This document shows, piece after piece, positions 1 to 10,358 of a stretch of DNA of 64,000 nt. The notes beneath the pieces were generated by a model. That model was not told where the DNA came from, ran no database searches, and saw nothing but the letters and a program-made list of their open reading frames with translations. Every line of letters begins with the position of its first letter. The stretch's first letter is position 1. Origin of the DNA: Aspidiotus rigidus (taxonomy: Eukaryota; Arthropoda; Insecta; Hemiptera; Diaspididae); contig JAVHKY010000026.1 of NCBI GenBank assembly GCA_035079385.1, positions 4,862,501 through 4,926,500 of the forward strand, read 5' to 3'. The translations under genes and the position numbers were made by a program.

Positions 1-219
1 CAGCCTGGTGATTTTCTTGTAGAGTTCACCAATTTCGTTCTTCACTCTCAATCTTTCGGCTTGCATCTTGGTGCGTTTCCTGATAGTCGCATACTTGGGA
101 ATAATGCCTCGTCTCAAGCATTCGTTATTGAACCAAATCTTCACATGTGTCACTCTTAGTTTGACTTTGGTCTTCAGAAACTCGGTAACCATGTCTGGTG
201 TGCTATTATCGGAACTCAT
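1..219 (-). CDS. Penelope-like element ORF, N-terminal fragment (runs off the window)
   Basis: Reading leftward from an ATG at 219-217 the frame is open to the window edge (73 codons). It starts MSSDNSTPDMVTEF and ends in a lysine/arginine-rich stretch containing AERLRVKNEIGELYKKITRL. The last part matches the plus-strand PLE fragment at 15742-15790 almost residue for residue, so this is the start of the same retroelement ORF, which encodes RT plus a GIY-YIG nuclease. The ATG is supported by the same start context at 17217 (ATGAGTTCCGATAA), downstream of the other PLE terminus. Only the basic N-terminal region, of unknown function, is visible; whether the element is intact outside the window cannot be judged. 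Confidence 0.8.
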   Translation of the reverse strand, partial: MSSDNSTPDMVTEFLKTKVKLRVTHVKIWFNNECLRRGIIPKYATIRKRTKMQAERLRVKNEIGELYKKITRL

Positions 220-365
220 GATGAGTGAGTGAGGTGTAAGTAGAGCACTAATATTGAAAAAGGGTATTTCAATTGTACAAATCTACTTTATTATTTGCTT
301 GAAAGTACTCTTGCATCAGCAACTAATAAAGTAGATTTGTACAATTGAAATACCCTTTTTCAATA
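220..365. repeat. Fused inverted PLE termini (pseudo-LTR ends)
   Basis: The segment beginning TTCAATTGTACAAATCTACT near 268 reappears as its reverse complement at about 320-362. The arms are roughly 40 bp or more around a short centre. The same terminus occurs at 13431-13475 and 17140-17183, where it ends the two larger PLE copies. The right arm still carries GAAAGTACTCTTG, the 3' half of the hammerhead motif, but the CTGATGA half is missing. Inverted, partly duplicated ends are typical of PLE insertions. Confidence 0.8.
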
Positions 366-2479
366 AGTGCAACTTGAGCACATTCTATCGACCTACTTTT
401 GGATATTTTGAAGAGGATAGGAGACTTACAACGTGGAGCTTTTTTTTTTTTGAGTTCACAAACCAGTGATAAGGAGAAACCACGGTTAATAAAGGAATTA
501 CCCAACCAACTCGACCATTTAGTTCATTTTTAGTCCAGAATCAAAGGAAGTTCGCAAGGGCAGAATGTCGCTAACTCCCTGTCAAGTTTACCATTGATAA
601 GAGGTGACTACCAACAAAAATAAAGCATTACTATCGACTCTAAACCAACTACAAACGAACAGACGTACGGACTTGAATTAGTGTCAAGCAATCGGTGTTC
701 ACCAAAGTCAACTTTCAAGAGAGCCTTTCTATGCGTTGGAATTACTTCATTCAAGAATTCTCGAATCAATGACTTTCTCAACATCGTACCATCATATTCT
801 ACGAAACATATCTCCGTACGATGTACTTCTCTTGTTGATACAAAATGTTTTGAATTCTAGAATAAATTTAAACCCTTAATAAAAAATAATCAACTTCGTC
901 GATATTTCAATTTACTCTAAGACAAGAGGAAGAAGAAAGTCACGCGGTACACATTCCGTTCAACCCTTTATTAATGAAATAATCATGATATGATGGCGCC
1001 TGTACAAGAGAGGAGAAAAAATCTTACTCGGGAAATCGTTACAATAATTCCAAACATTCCAAGCCACGCGATCGCTTTGTTTCCTGTTTTCCCTTCCACG
1101 TATATACGCATAAAGTCGATACTCTTCTTTACAGAAGATCAGCGCGCATTCAATTCTGTGCATCCTCCGATGATGACGAGCTAATGTGAAATTTTTTGAA
1201 TACGCAACACCACAGATAGTAGGAAATTTTGTGATAAAAAACTATACTGTTGGGTACACAGTTAAAATCTGGTTTTCTTACGTCTATAAACAAAAATAAC
1301 GAAAACCAGATTGATATCGCTGGAAAAAAAACCGATAAGTTTTAGTTCTAACTTCGAACAACATTTATTAAAGTATAGCGCACATATACGATTACGATAA
1401 TAATACACACAAACACCCTTCATATAAAAGCTTAAGAATTCCGTGTGATAAAGACGACGGAATCCAAGTATTTATATATTTTTTTTCTCCTTCGTCTATA
1501 TCTGCAGTAAATCTTAAACTTATGCTAATGAAGCAGTTAAAAATCTTGGGTGGCAGGGTAACAACGGACGAAAGCGCACAGAGGTAGCTAAGTCATAAAT
1601 ATTAAAGGCATGAGCCCGATGATAGGGAGTATCGAGAAGGTGATGACAAGGTGGCTTCGAGTAGCCGCTCCGGTCACCGCGCGCAGTATTGTTAAAGAAT
1701 TGGCGACGATTGTGTACGAAGAATATCACACGCACACACCGACAAATGACTAAGAGAAGGGGATGATGACTGCTACAACTATCATTACCATTGGTAGTTT
1801 CGATGTCACCGCAGCAGGTGACCTGGTTCATCACAACTACCGCGTAAAGCTGCCTGATACTATCGGCGCTCTTGATGACTGTCTATCGCGAGCGCATAAG
1901 ACATTTCGTACAATGCCTATCTATTACGTACATACACGACTATAAAATAGTTTCGAAATTACAACAACGGCAAACTCCAGTCTGGGAGACCTCTTTCTCT
2001 CTCTCTACCTCTTTCCATCGAGTTCTTGAAAACATGTCGAGCTAGGCAGATAATCCGCACTATATACGTTACGCTAATTAATGGCAAATTATCCTACTAC
2101 GAGAAGTTTTCGCGGGTGATACGCGACTGTCGTTGGTTCGATATTAATTATTAAAAAAAAAAAAAAAATACGCGAGATGACCAATTCAATGTAGAGGATA
2201 ATTCTGAAAGGCATTTGAGATAAAACGCCTACTTGTAGAGTACACACTCGCATATTTCTTCTTTTTTGTTATTCTCGATGCGAAACTGGTCCTGATTGGA
2301 TGAAAGCAAGATGTATGCTTTTTAGTGACGCGAAAACTGGAGCACTAAAATGCATACTATTGACATAACCTTGCATTACGATGCTACAAGGATGTACCCC
2401 AATCCAGACAGGAAATCTACAAGTTTTATAGCCAAATATTTTATTTATTTATTTTATTATTTAAGATTGTTTTCATTTT
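366..2479. other. No recognisable gene
   Basis: AT-rich sequence with short chance open frames and a poly-A run near 2153-2168. No conserved protein, RNA gene or clear repeat was recognised. Confidence 0.5.
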
Positions 2480-2529
2480 GAGGTGGTGCTGACAACAGTC
2501 CGTGGACCAATTACTGTCGACACCACCTT
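2480..2529. repeat. Short hairpin
   Basis: GAGGTGGTGCTGACA on the left pairs imperfectly with TGTCGACACCACCTT on the right, around GTCCGTGGAC. It is a foldback of about 50 bp with no known identity. Confidence 0.5.
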
Positions 2530-2631
2530 CACGTACTTTATGTACGCTTAAATACTAATAATAATAACACTAATTCGAATTAATTAAGGTAGACGTTATA
2601 AGCAGATACGGAACCTATAAGTAAAACGTTA

Positions 2632-2774
2632 TATGTGATCTGCGACAAGAAAAGGATGCTCATTGCCTGTTGGCGCAAGAACACCATTTCTCTCTGATTG
2701 GACATCTAATCAGAGAGAAATGGTGTTCCTGTCAGTGGGCAATGAGCATCCTTTTCTCATCGCAGGTCACATAT
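2632..2774. repeat. Foldback (hairpin) element, about 143 bp
   Basis: Left arm 2632-2699 and right arm 2708-2774 are near-perfect reverse complements with an 8-nt centre. Examples are GAAAAGGATGCTCATTGCC against GGCAATGAGCATCCTTTTC, and ACACCATTTCTCTCTGATT against AATCAGAGAGAAATGGTGT. The mismatched patch in mid-arm shows some age. It could be a small MITE or an inverted duplication; no target duplication was identified. Confidence 0.75.
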
Positions 2775-2999
2775 GTAGGTACAGTATGTTGGTGTCTAAA
2801 ATACATGACGTGTTCTTGCAGGGGAGGGCAGGTCGGCTAAGGCACCGTGTCTGATCGAATCAGGCTAATGTGCGGAGTTGCTCATCGTTAGATGAGATGA
2901 AATGAACGATACTAAGATTAGCTCAAAGCAAGAGGTTGGCAAAAGCCCCTATCTAAATCCAAACGGGAAAATTTGCGCAAATTCCCGTTGTGTTGGCCT

Positions 3000-3800
3000 C
3001 TAAGAAAATGTCATCGAACGGCTCATCTAAGAGGTCAGTGAATGCCCCGTCTTTGATCAATGCAGGTAAACGTGCAGAAATTCTCGTTATTTTACGCGGT
3101 GGAAGGGAAGTTATCAGAAGCTCGCTTCTTGTTGCCGACTCGCGGTGAGAGATCGGCGAATGCTCCATGTTTCATTGATGCGGGAAAACGTGAGAGATTA
3201 TCGTTGTGTCGACCCATAGAAGGAATGATGCCGATATGCTTGCTTCCTGTTGTGGACTCACAACAAAAGGACCTCAAAAGCCCCGTGTCGATTAAAGCGG
3301 GCAAATGTGTGAGAGTTACTCCTTGTTTCGAGTGTCACCTAGGAAATGTGAGGGCGGGAGAGATTGGATAAGGTCTCGCGTATGATGAAAGCGGGTAAAT
3401 GTACGGAGATTCTTGTTATTTCACATGATGAAGGGAGTGCTGCCAAAAAGATCGTCTCTGAGCTCGCGGTGAGAGATCGGGTAAAGTCCCTTGTATGATC
3501 AAAAAGGGAAAATGTACGACAGTTGCTCGTTCTTTCAAGGAATGGAGGGAAAGTTACCGAGAAGCTAGTCCTCAGTTGTGAGTTTGCATGAGAGATCAAG
3601 GCGGATAAATGCATGAGAGTCCCTTGGTTTTTCAGACAGTGGCGAGAATGTTACTGAAGTGGTGAGCTCGCGGTGAGAAATTAGCACAAGTTCCATCTTC
3701 GATTAATGCAGGTAAATGTATAGAAATTATCGTTGTATCGGCCGTTTGAGGGAATGTTATCAAAAAGCCAGTCTTCAGGTGTGTGCTTGCAGTGAGAGAC
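3000..3800. repeat. Degenerate tandem array, unit about 100-117 bp
   Basis: A motif of the form ATNAANGCRGGTAAATGTNNGAGA recurs near 3055, 3171, 3287, 3380, 3494, 3594 and 3696. Most units also carry CTCGCGGTGAGAGATCGG. Spacing varies between about 93 and 117 bp. Short open frames across it simply reflect the repeat. Confidence 0.7.
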
Positions 3801-4525
3801 TGGTTCTGCGCCCAATTTCATCGATTTGATACACGGCCGATTTCAATTACAGGCCGGAATAGTAAAACCGGCAACTGCGCAGTAGGTGAAAATTTTACAT
3901 GTAAAATGCCTCTCTCGCGGAAAATTCAAGTCAACCATTTTAGCTATAGGATTTTAAGGGCAACAACTTTCATTCTCTCGAATTTCTCATGAAAATCTAA
4001 ATTTTTCTAGATATTTTCAATATTTTGTCCAACTCCCATATACGTCTGTGTTATGTTTCACCACTGCGTTGTTGTCAAGTAAATCACCACTCCGGCCTGT
4101 AATTAAAGTCGGCCGTGTTTGATACCGTACCTGCATATAAACACTTCGATCAATTAATAGAAAAAAAAAACAGAAAAAATACACATACACGAATACCTAT
4201 GTAAGTTGGGTCCGTTTTCTTTGTGGCCGAATTTTAATACTCATAATGTGAAGAACAACCTGATCAAAGGGAGAAAATGGCCTGTTTTTTGCTGGGAAAA
4301 AGATTATCTTTGTTGTTTTGAACATATCTCACATCTAACTTTAAGGACCAGTCTTGAATAAGATCAGAACTCACAGAAGGGCCGAGCAGCACTTCGGCCC
4401 TCAAGATTTTCAGAAAAGCTTATGTTTGGTCCAGCAGATCATCAAGAGTGGACTTTAGGGAAGGGCCCGTCGTCACTTTGGCCTACTTTAGTCTTTACTA
4501 TGGCTATTTGTACTTTTGAGAATGA
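3801..4525. other. No recognisable gene
   Basis: Unique-looking non-coding sequence. The phrase GGCCGANTTYAATTAC appears twice in opposite orientation (about 3835 and 4098), hinting at one more small inverted repeat. Confidence 0.4.
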
Positions 4526-5911
4526 GAGCCAGTAGTGGAAGCGAATTAGACCTTAGTCCATACATTTTGGGGGTAACGGCGGGAAGTTGTAAAAACCTGT
4601 GAGGTATGGTCCCAGGGACAACCTATTAAAGTTGCCGCCCCCCATCTGCTGTGCAAAATATTTTGTGGCACTTTTTTGCCCCTCAAATTGATTTTTTTTC
4701 GGTTTTTGGCGCATATCTCGAGAAATATTGGCTGTAGATGAGAAATTTAGGCAATAAAAGATTCGCCTTAAATTTTACTACATCTTAGAGCCTATGTCAA
4801 AGGCTGAGCCTACAAATGCCGCTAAGAATCAGGAAAATACAATTTTCCGGTATTTTTCGTCGTTTTTCGGGTTCATCTCAAGATTGAAGAGGGTTGGTGG
4901 GTGGAGGGGGGAGGGGGGAGGGGATTGGAGGAACGCAGGGAACCTGTTTTAGGAGTCAAATGGGATTTGGTATTTGAAAATTCAAGGAAGCCTACACCTA
5001 GATGAAGCTAGTACAAAGAAGGCCTAAACTTACTATAAGCCTAGTATAATATAGTTTGAGAGTCTAAATTTTTTTCGAATCTCGAGCTATATATGACAGC
5101 TCGAGAGTTGAAATTTTTCCAAGTCCCTCTCATATCACATACCTCGATAGTCGAAGTTTTTCTAAGTCCTCTTCCCATCAAATATGGCTTGAGAGTCAAA
5201 ATATTTGTAAGTCTCCCTCCTACCATATATAGCTCGAGAGTCAAAATTTTTTCCAAGTCTCCTCCTATCATATATAGCTCGAGAGTCGAAATTTTTCCAA
5301 GTTTTTTGCTGGACGGCGGACGGCAAATTTCTCAAAAAGCCCCCCATAAAACAGGTTCCCTGTTAGAATCTTCAGAAAAATACGCATTATTCTGACACTT
5401 CACTACTTCAGACGACACTCCCAGGCGATAGCTTGGACCTACGCTAATGATCAAATACTCTATCTAGTAGTAAATTTCACGACAAACATTCCCGTGACCT
5501 TTCCCCCTCCCACCCGCCAACCTTCTTCAATCTTGAGATGAACCTGAAGAACGACGAAAAATACCCGAAAATTGCATTTTCCTGATTTTTAGCGGCATTG
5601 GTAGACTCAGCCTTTAACGCAGGCTAATAAATGAATACACTAAGATGTAGTAAAATTCATGGCGAATCTTTTACTGTCAAAATTTCTCATTTACAGCCAA
5701 TATTTCTCGAGATATGCACCAAAAACCAAAAAAAAAATTAATTCAGGGGGCAAAAAAGTGCCACAAAATATTTTGCACAGCAGGTGGGGGCGGCAACTTT
5801 AATATGTTGTTCCTGGGATCATACCTCACAAGTTTTTACAACTTCCCGCCGTTACCCCCAAAATGCATAAACCCTCAATTTTTCGGTCTAATTTGCCTCT
5901 ACTACAGCCTA
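4526..5911. mobile_element. Foldback element with about 390-bp inverted termini
   Basis: The left arm (4526-4907) is repeated as its reverse complement at 5508-5911, including TTTTGGGGGTAACGGCGGG against CCCGCCGTTACCCCCAAAA and GATTGAAGAGGGTTGG against CCAACCTTCTTCAATC. The arms differ by scattered substitutions and small indels. The interior holds a copy of the 45-bp repeat family and no transposase. It is best described as a non-autonomous foldback or MITE-like element; its superfamily is not clear. Confidence 0.8.
4911..5368. repeat. Copy of the dispersed 45-bp-monomer repeat family
   Basis: Begins GAACGCAGGGAACCTGTTTT and ends AACAGGTTCCCTGTTA, the same bounding palindromes seen at 41168-42720. 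In between, units of the form TATAGCTCGAGAGTCRAAAT occur every ~45 bp between about 5085 and 5300. It sits exactly in the interior of the foldback element, so it was inserted or captured there. Confidence 0.8.
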
Positions 5912-6995
5912 TTTTAACTTTCTTGGAAAAACCGTGATCAGCAGGTTACTTTGAAATATGATAAAAAACTAAGGTACAAACTATCATACCTACCTACAAA
6001 GACATGTGGGGTAGCGTTTCTTATATGCTCGCTCCTTCTTGGAAGTTATAGCTGACGGACTCACCCGCTCTGAGCTTGTTTGCCTCTCTCTTCCCCAGTA
6101 TTTCTTTGCCTAGTTCAAGCCTAGTTTGTTGTTTGTTTGGCTGGTGAACAAGTCTCAAATTTTATCAGTATTGATCCACCAAAAATCGATATAATATATT
6201 GATCATATTGAATCGATTCTACCGATCAAATCGACCTCAAATTAGAGATGCCGTCACAATAACGTCTTCTATAAGCCTAATATTTTATATTATGTTAAGC
6301 TAACAGTCTTAGCCGCCAAGGGTCCTGGAGACTCACTGCAGCCACCAGCTGTAACTAGACTTTCATAGATTTTGAAAATCAAGGTGGGAGTAAACACCTT
6401 CAATTTGTCGAAAATCGGATCAATAAATGTACATAGGAATAATATTTGGTCAAAGACTTCTATCTCATGCCTAAAAAGTAGATACCTAGGTATATAAGTA
6501 GGTGGGCGCAGAGGTGGGAATAAGAGAAACCTTGGTGACATTATAATCTTTGGAACTATTTGATGAATTTTGATGTGTTTATCCATCTTCATCACATCTC
6601 GGGTGAGTGTTGACAGCTATCCTTTGAAACACGTATGAATTTCATCCTTCATCTTCACGCGGTCAAGTATGTGTGGAGCAAAAGACATATTGCGGAAAAA
6701 CACTGTCGGCGTTTTATCCATTTCACATCACTATAACGCTTCAATAACATTCGATAATTAAACCATTGTTGACCCTCGAAAGACCGCGCCTCAGGGTCGT
6801 ATATGACTCACCCGCTTGTAAGTAAACTGTCACCGGCAGGTAGTTCTTGTTTTGAAGGCTCTTCATCTTGTCGCATTCTTGTTCTCAATAAAAATATGGA
6901 AATCTCTTTAAGAGCTTGATTTGCCGCCGCTTCTGAAAGAAAGAAGCTTGAGTTCGTAATACATCCCCAAACGCACGTTCCCGGAAATTATATTT
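5912..6995. other. No recognisable gene
   Basis: AT-rich sequence. One short frame on the minus strand at 6290-6595 has no recognisable similarity. Confidence 0.45.
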
Positions 6996-7361
6996 ACGTA
7001 GCAGTAGTAGGTAGGTTATAAGTGTGATAGAGGCTCACATTATATTCGACAAGTTCAACGAATTTCAACGTCTATAATTACGGTAATAAATGCGTAATTT
7101 TTCAAATTTCAAAGATTAAATCAGAACAAGAACCGATAAAATAAATACGCTTATAAATCTGATGAACTCGATACGGTAATATCTGTAATTTTTCGAAGCT
7201 CGCATTTCTTCTCAACAGGTTCAATGAATTTCAACGTCTATAACTTTTATACCGTAATTTTTCCAAGCTCAACATTTTTTTTTTCAGCATGGTCAATGAA
7301 CTTTAACGTCTACAATTGCGGTAATAAATCCGTAATTTTCCAAGCTCAACGAACTTCATCT
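6996..7361 (+). repeat. Left terminal inverted repeat of the Maverick-like element
   Basis: Contains GTTCAACGAATTTCAACGTC, TAATAAATGCGTAATTTTTC and CGATACGGTAATATCTGT, all found inverted at 10000-10358. It also has an internal sub-repeat (AATTTCAACGTCTATAA occurs twice, with a third variant AACTTTAACGTCTACAA). Confidence 0.85.
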
Positions 7362-7620
7362 TTTACAAATGAGGACGTATTTGTAAAAAAGACCTCCGCA
7401 AGAAAATATTAAAACAAATATTAAGTTTTGAGTGGATATGACTTTGTAACAATGAGTTTAATCAAAAAAGTGTAAGAACAGAAATTGTAGAGCAACTCTT
7501 TTTCTATAAGATGCAATGATACAGTGTCAATCGGAACCATCGAGTCGGCACTAAGTAACAACTCCGATAATATTACAGCTACTCTTTCTTACTTACGATC
7601 AACTCAATTCTATTAATATA

Positions 7621-8050
7621 TATGTTACGCCGAATTCGTGTAATTGCCAAATCCGTGGAATCGGCAGCTTTTTTGCCGAATTCACGGATTCGGCAACGGT
7701 TTTGCCGAATTCGTGTACTCAACTTGTTTTCGGGTCTCCTGAATAAGGAACAGCTCCAGAAGGGCGTTAAAAATTGAGTCACAGCATTTGAAAACCGTTT
7801 TGCGGATAAACTTGATCATTAAAATTGTTTTAGGAGGTTATCAAACCGTTCGAAGCCTCCTGTACTGAAACAACTTCAGAAAAGGATTTGAGTAGGAGTA
7901 AACTTTTACAAAAAACTATTTTGTCTATAATTTGATTAGATATTCTTGGAAAGACTTCATGACCATTGAAATTCTTTTAAAAACACTTGAGAGGGACTAA
8001 AATTTGATTAAGAAAGCTTTGAGTTCACGAATTCGGCAATGCCGTTGCCG
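7621..8050 (+). mobile_element. MITE copy 1 (same family as 19141-19567), right terminus lost
   Basis: Shares TATGTTACGCCGAATTCGTG and nearly all of the body with 19141-19567, including CAGCTCCAGAAGGGCGTTAA and TTGGAAAGACTTCATGACC. It has an extra ~29-bp GAATTCACGGATTCGGCAA segment near the left end. The right end stops at CACGAATTCGGCAATGCCG instead of the full inverted terminus. It lies inside the Maverick-like element, so it arrived later. Confidence 0.85.
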
Positions 8051-8606
8051 ATCTTTGTGGTTTGAAAAGGTCTTTAGGATCAATAGACTTGAGGTCATAT
8101 ATTTTATAATTTTTAGTTGGTATAGTAGATTTTTCATCTGCCTTATTATTTTTTTGTGTTTTAATAAATGAAAAAATTATTTCATGTAGTTGAATATTTC
8201 TATCGCCACCTTGAAAATGAACATGATAATTTTTTTATTTTCTTTTAATTTATTCAGACTTACAAGTTCATATTTACCATATCCTCTAAATTTAAAAGCT
8301 ATATATTATTCATTTGTTTCACAATGTCTTAGTACATGCATTGTATCTTTTTTGTAATTAATTTATTATATAAGTTTTTCAACTTATATAGAAATTATGT
8401 TATAGAATTCATATACTCCAAAAAAATTATATAATAAATTAAAATAGGAAAGAAAAGAGAATGGCATATCAATTACTGGAAGCAAATCCTCTATGATCAA
8501 ATTGAGCAAATAAAAAGTTATAAGAAAAATATTCCTCAACTTCAAAACTTTTATGATTATATTAATTAAGAGAGCAGAAAATTATTTAGAAATAACTAAG
8601 AAAACT

Positions 8607-9000
8607 ATTTAAAGTATATTATCTTTGCGGCACTGCCATCTGTTGAGATTGAATACAAAAAAATGAAGAAAAAAAGATATAAATAAAAATAAAGAAAATA
8701 TATTGAAAAAATGAAAATAAAAGTAATTTCTGTCCTTATTTTAAACTGCTTCAAAATTACTTCTATTTTCATTTTTTAAATATATTTTCTTTATTTTTAT
8801 TTATATCTTTTAAAATTACTTTTATTTTCATTTTTTAAATATATTTTCTTCATTTTTATTTATATCTTTTAAAATTACCTTTATTTTCATTTTTTAAATA
8901 TATTTTCTTTATTTTTATTTATATCTTTTTTTTTTTCTTTTCATTTTTTTGTATTCAATCTCAACAGACGGCAGTGCCGCAAAGATTATATACTTTAAAT
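8607..9000. mobile_element. Palindromic AT-rich MITE with internal 59-bp repeats
   Basis: ATTTAAAGTATATTATCTTT at the left is mirrored by AAAGATTATATACTTTAAAT at the right. Next come CGGCACTGCCATCTGTTGAG and CTCAACAGACGGCAGTGCCG, giving inverted arms of about 60 bp. Inside are three direct copies of a 59-bp AT-rich unit (about 8754-8928) and one inverted copy (about 8660-8720). No coding capacity. Confidence 0.8.
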
Positions 9001-9322
9001 TCTTAATACCGTCTGTCTTTCTTCTTCTAAGAAAACTATGATTGAAAAAATATATTTGATAAAGAAAATTTCAATATTCAAGTGAGTTTTACGATGAAAG
9101 TTGCATTCTAATTTTTACTGTAGATGTATTATTTTTTGCTGTTAGAAATGGTGTAACAAAAATGAAATTATTAATGAAAGATGAATCAAGTTGAAAGAAT
9201 TTGGTCTTAATATGGAAAGAAAAATAAAAAAATATTGATATTCAATTAAATAATAAACAGTCTCAATCTAATGAAAAAATTCTAAATGAACAGTTGAAAT
9301 TACAAAAGAATATTGTGGAGTA

Positions 9323-9487
9323 ATGTTTTCCTCCCAAAATGTTGGAAATCAAAAATTTAAAAGTGTCTCAAATTTTGTGAATAATGTTGTTACTACAGAC
9401 GATTTAAATAATTTATTAACTGACCAAAACGATTACGAAAGGGATTTTATTAAAATTAACGGAACGCAAATAAATGAAATTAAATAG
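9323..9487 (+). pseudogene. Short hypothetical frame inside the Maverick-like element
   Basis: An ATG-started frame of 54 codons (MFSSQNVGNQKFKSV...INEIK) lies next to the protease remnant on the opposite strand. Just upstream, in another frame, about 28 codons rich in N, Q, K and E (QLNNKQSQSNEKILNEQLKL) remain open, suggesting a longer coding region broken by a frameshift. I do not recognise the protein. Codon use is very AT-rich like the surrounding element, so it could be chance. Confidence 0.35.
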
Positions 9488-9496
9488 AAAAATAGA

Positions 9497-9772
9497 TCAA
9501 GAAAAATTGATAAACCAAGAGTCAAAAGTAATTAAGAATATAAAATTTACAAAATTTGAGATTTTGAAATGTTGATATGCCTTATTTTGTGGATAAAAAT
9601 TTAAACAAAGATGACCACATCTAACGTCATTGAAATTCTGAATTTGATCAACATTATAACAAACTTCAATGTTTTTAAAATATTTTAAAAGTTCAATAGG
9701 GCGTTCAACACTAAAGGAATCACAATAATTAATTATCTTACCTTTCTTCAAAAAGCAAACCCAATAGGTTCT
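9497..9772 (-). pseudogene. Adenain-like cysteine protease fragment (Maverick/Polinton type)
   Basis: The minus-strand reading gives TYWVCFLKKGKIINYCDSF, then ELLKYFKNIEVCYN, then QIQNFNDVRCGHLCLNFY. This order (a W-V-x-F strand, a YxDSF turn, E-L-x-x-Y-F, a Q, then C-G-x-x-C-L) is the layout of adenain-family proteases in Polintons/Mavericks and related elements. There the turn Asp, the Gln and the Cys of CG belong to the active site. Where family members have T-H-W-V, this copy reads T-Y-W-V, so the catalytic His appears lost. An in-frame stop lies three codons before the threonine, and there is no ATG. It is a dead fragment; these elements use the enzyme for capsid-protein processing. Confidence 0.6.
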
Positions 9773-9999
9773 TTATCCAATAGAATTATCCAAATAGATA
9801 ATCATCCTTTAATTCTTTTTAATTTTATAAGAAGTTGATCTTTCATAAAAACACACCAAAAATATGGTATATTGCTGTATGTACCGCAGGTATTAAAATA
9901 ATAGAATACTATTGTACTCGACCTTGTGACTCGTCGACCAGGGAATGATAATTGTGAGCTCGTTGAGCAAAAAATTGAGCTGGGAACATTTGCTGACGA

Positions 10000-10358
10000 T
10001 GAAGTTTGTTGAGCTTGAAAAATTGCGGATTTATTACCGCAATTGTAGACGTTAAAGTTCATTGACCATGCTGAAAAAAAATGTTGAGCTTGGAAAAATT
10101 ACGGTATAAAAATAGTTATAGACGTTGAAATTCGTTGAACCTGTTGAGAAGAAATGTGAGCTTCGAAAAATCACAGAGATATTACCGTATCGAGTTCATC
10201 AGATTTATAAGCGTATTTATTTTATCGGTTCTTGTTCTGATTTAATTTTTGAAATTTGAAAAATTACGCATTTATTACCGAAATTATAGACGTTGAAATT
10301 CGTTGAACATGTCAAAATATGTGAGCCTTGATCACACTTATATCCTACTACTCGTAGC
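10000..10358 (-). repeat. Right terminal inverted repeat of the Maverick-like element
   Basis: Reverse complement of 6996-7361 with scattered substitutions and small indels. Its outer end is CTACTACTCGTAGC, matching the left-end GCAGTAGTAGGTAGG region imperfectly. Confidence 0.85.

Larger units (their letters stand above)
6996..10358. mobile_element. Decayed Maverick/Polinton-like element with long inverted termini
   Basis: About 360 bp at the left end (6996-7361) recurs inverted at the right end (10000-10358), bounding 3.4 kb. The very AT-rich interior keeps a minus-strand fragment with the signature of an adenain-like cysteine protease (9497-9772) and a short plus-strand frame (9323-9487). 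Protease plus terminal repeats of several hundred bp is the known pattern of Mavericks/Polintons, which are normally 15-20 kb, so most of the element (polymerase B, integrase, capsid genes) would be deleted. Two later repeats sit inside it (7621-8050 and 8607-9000). The superfamily call is inference from one gene fragment and the terminal repeats. Confidence 0.55.
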
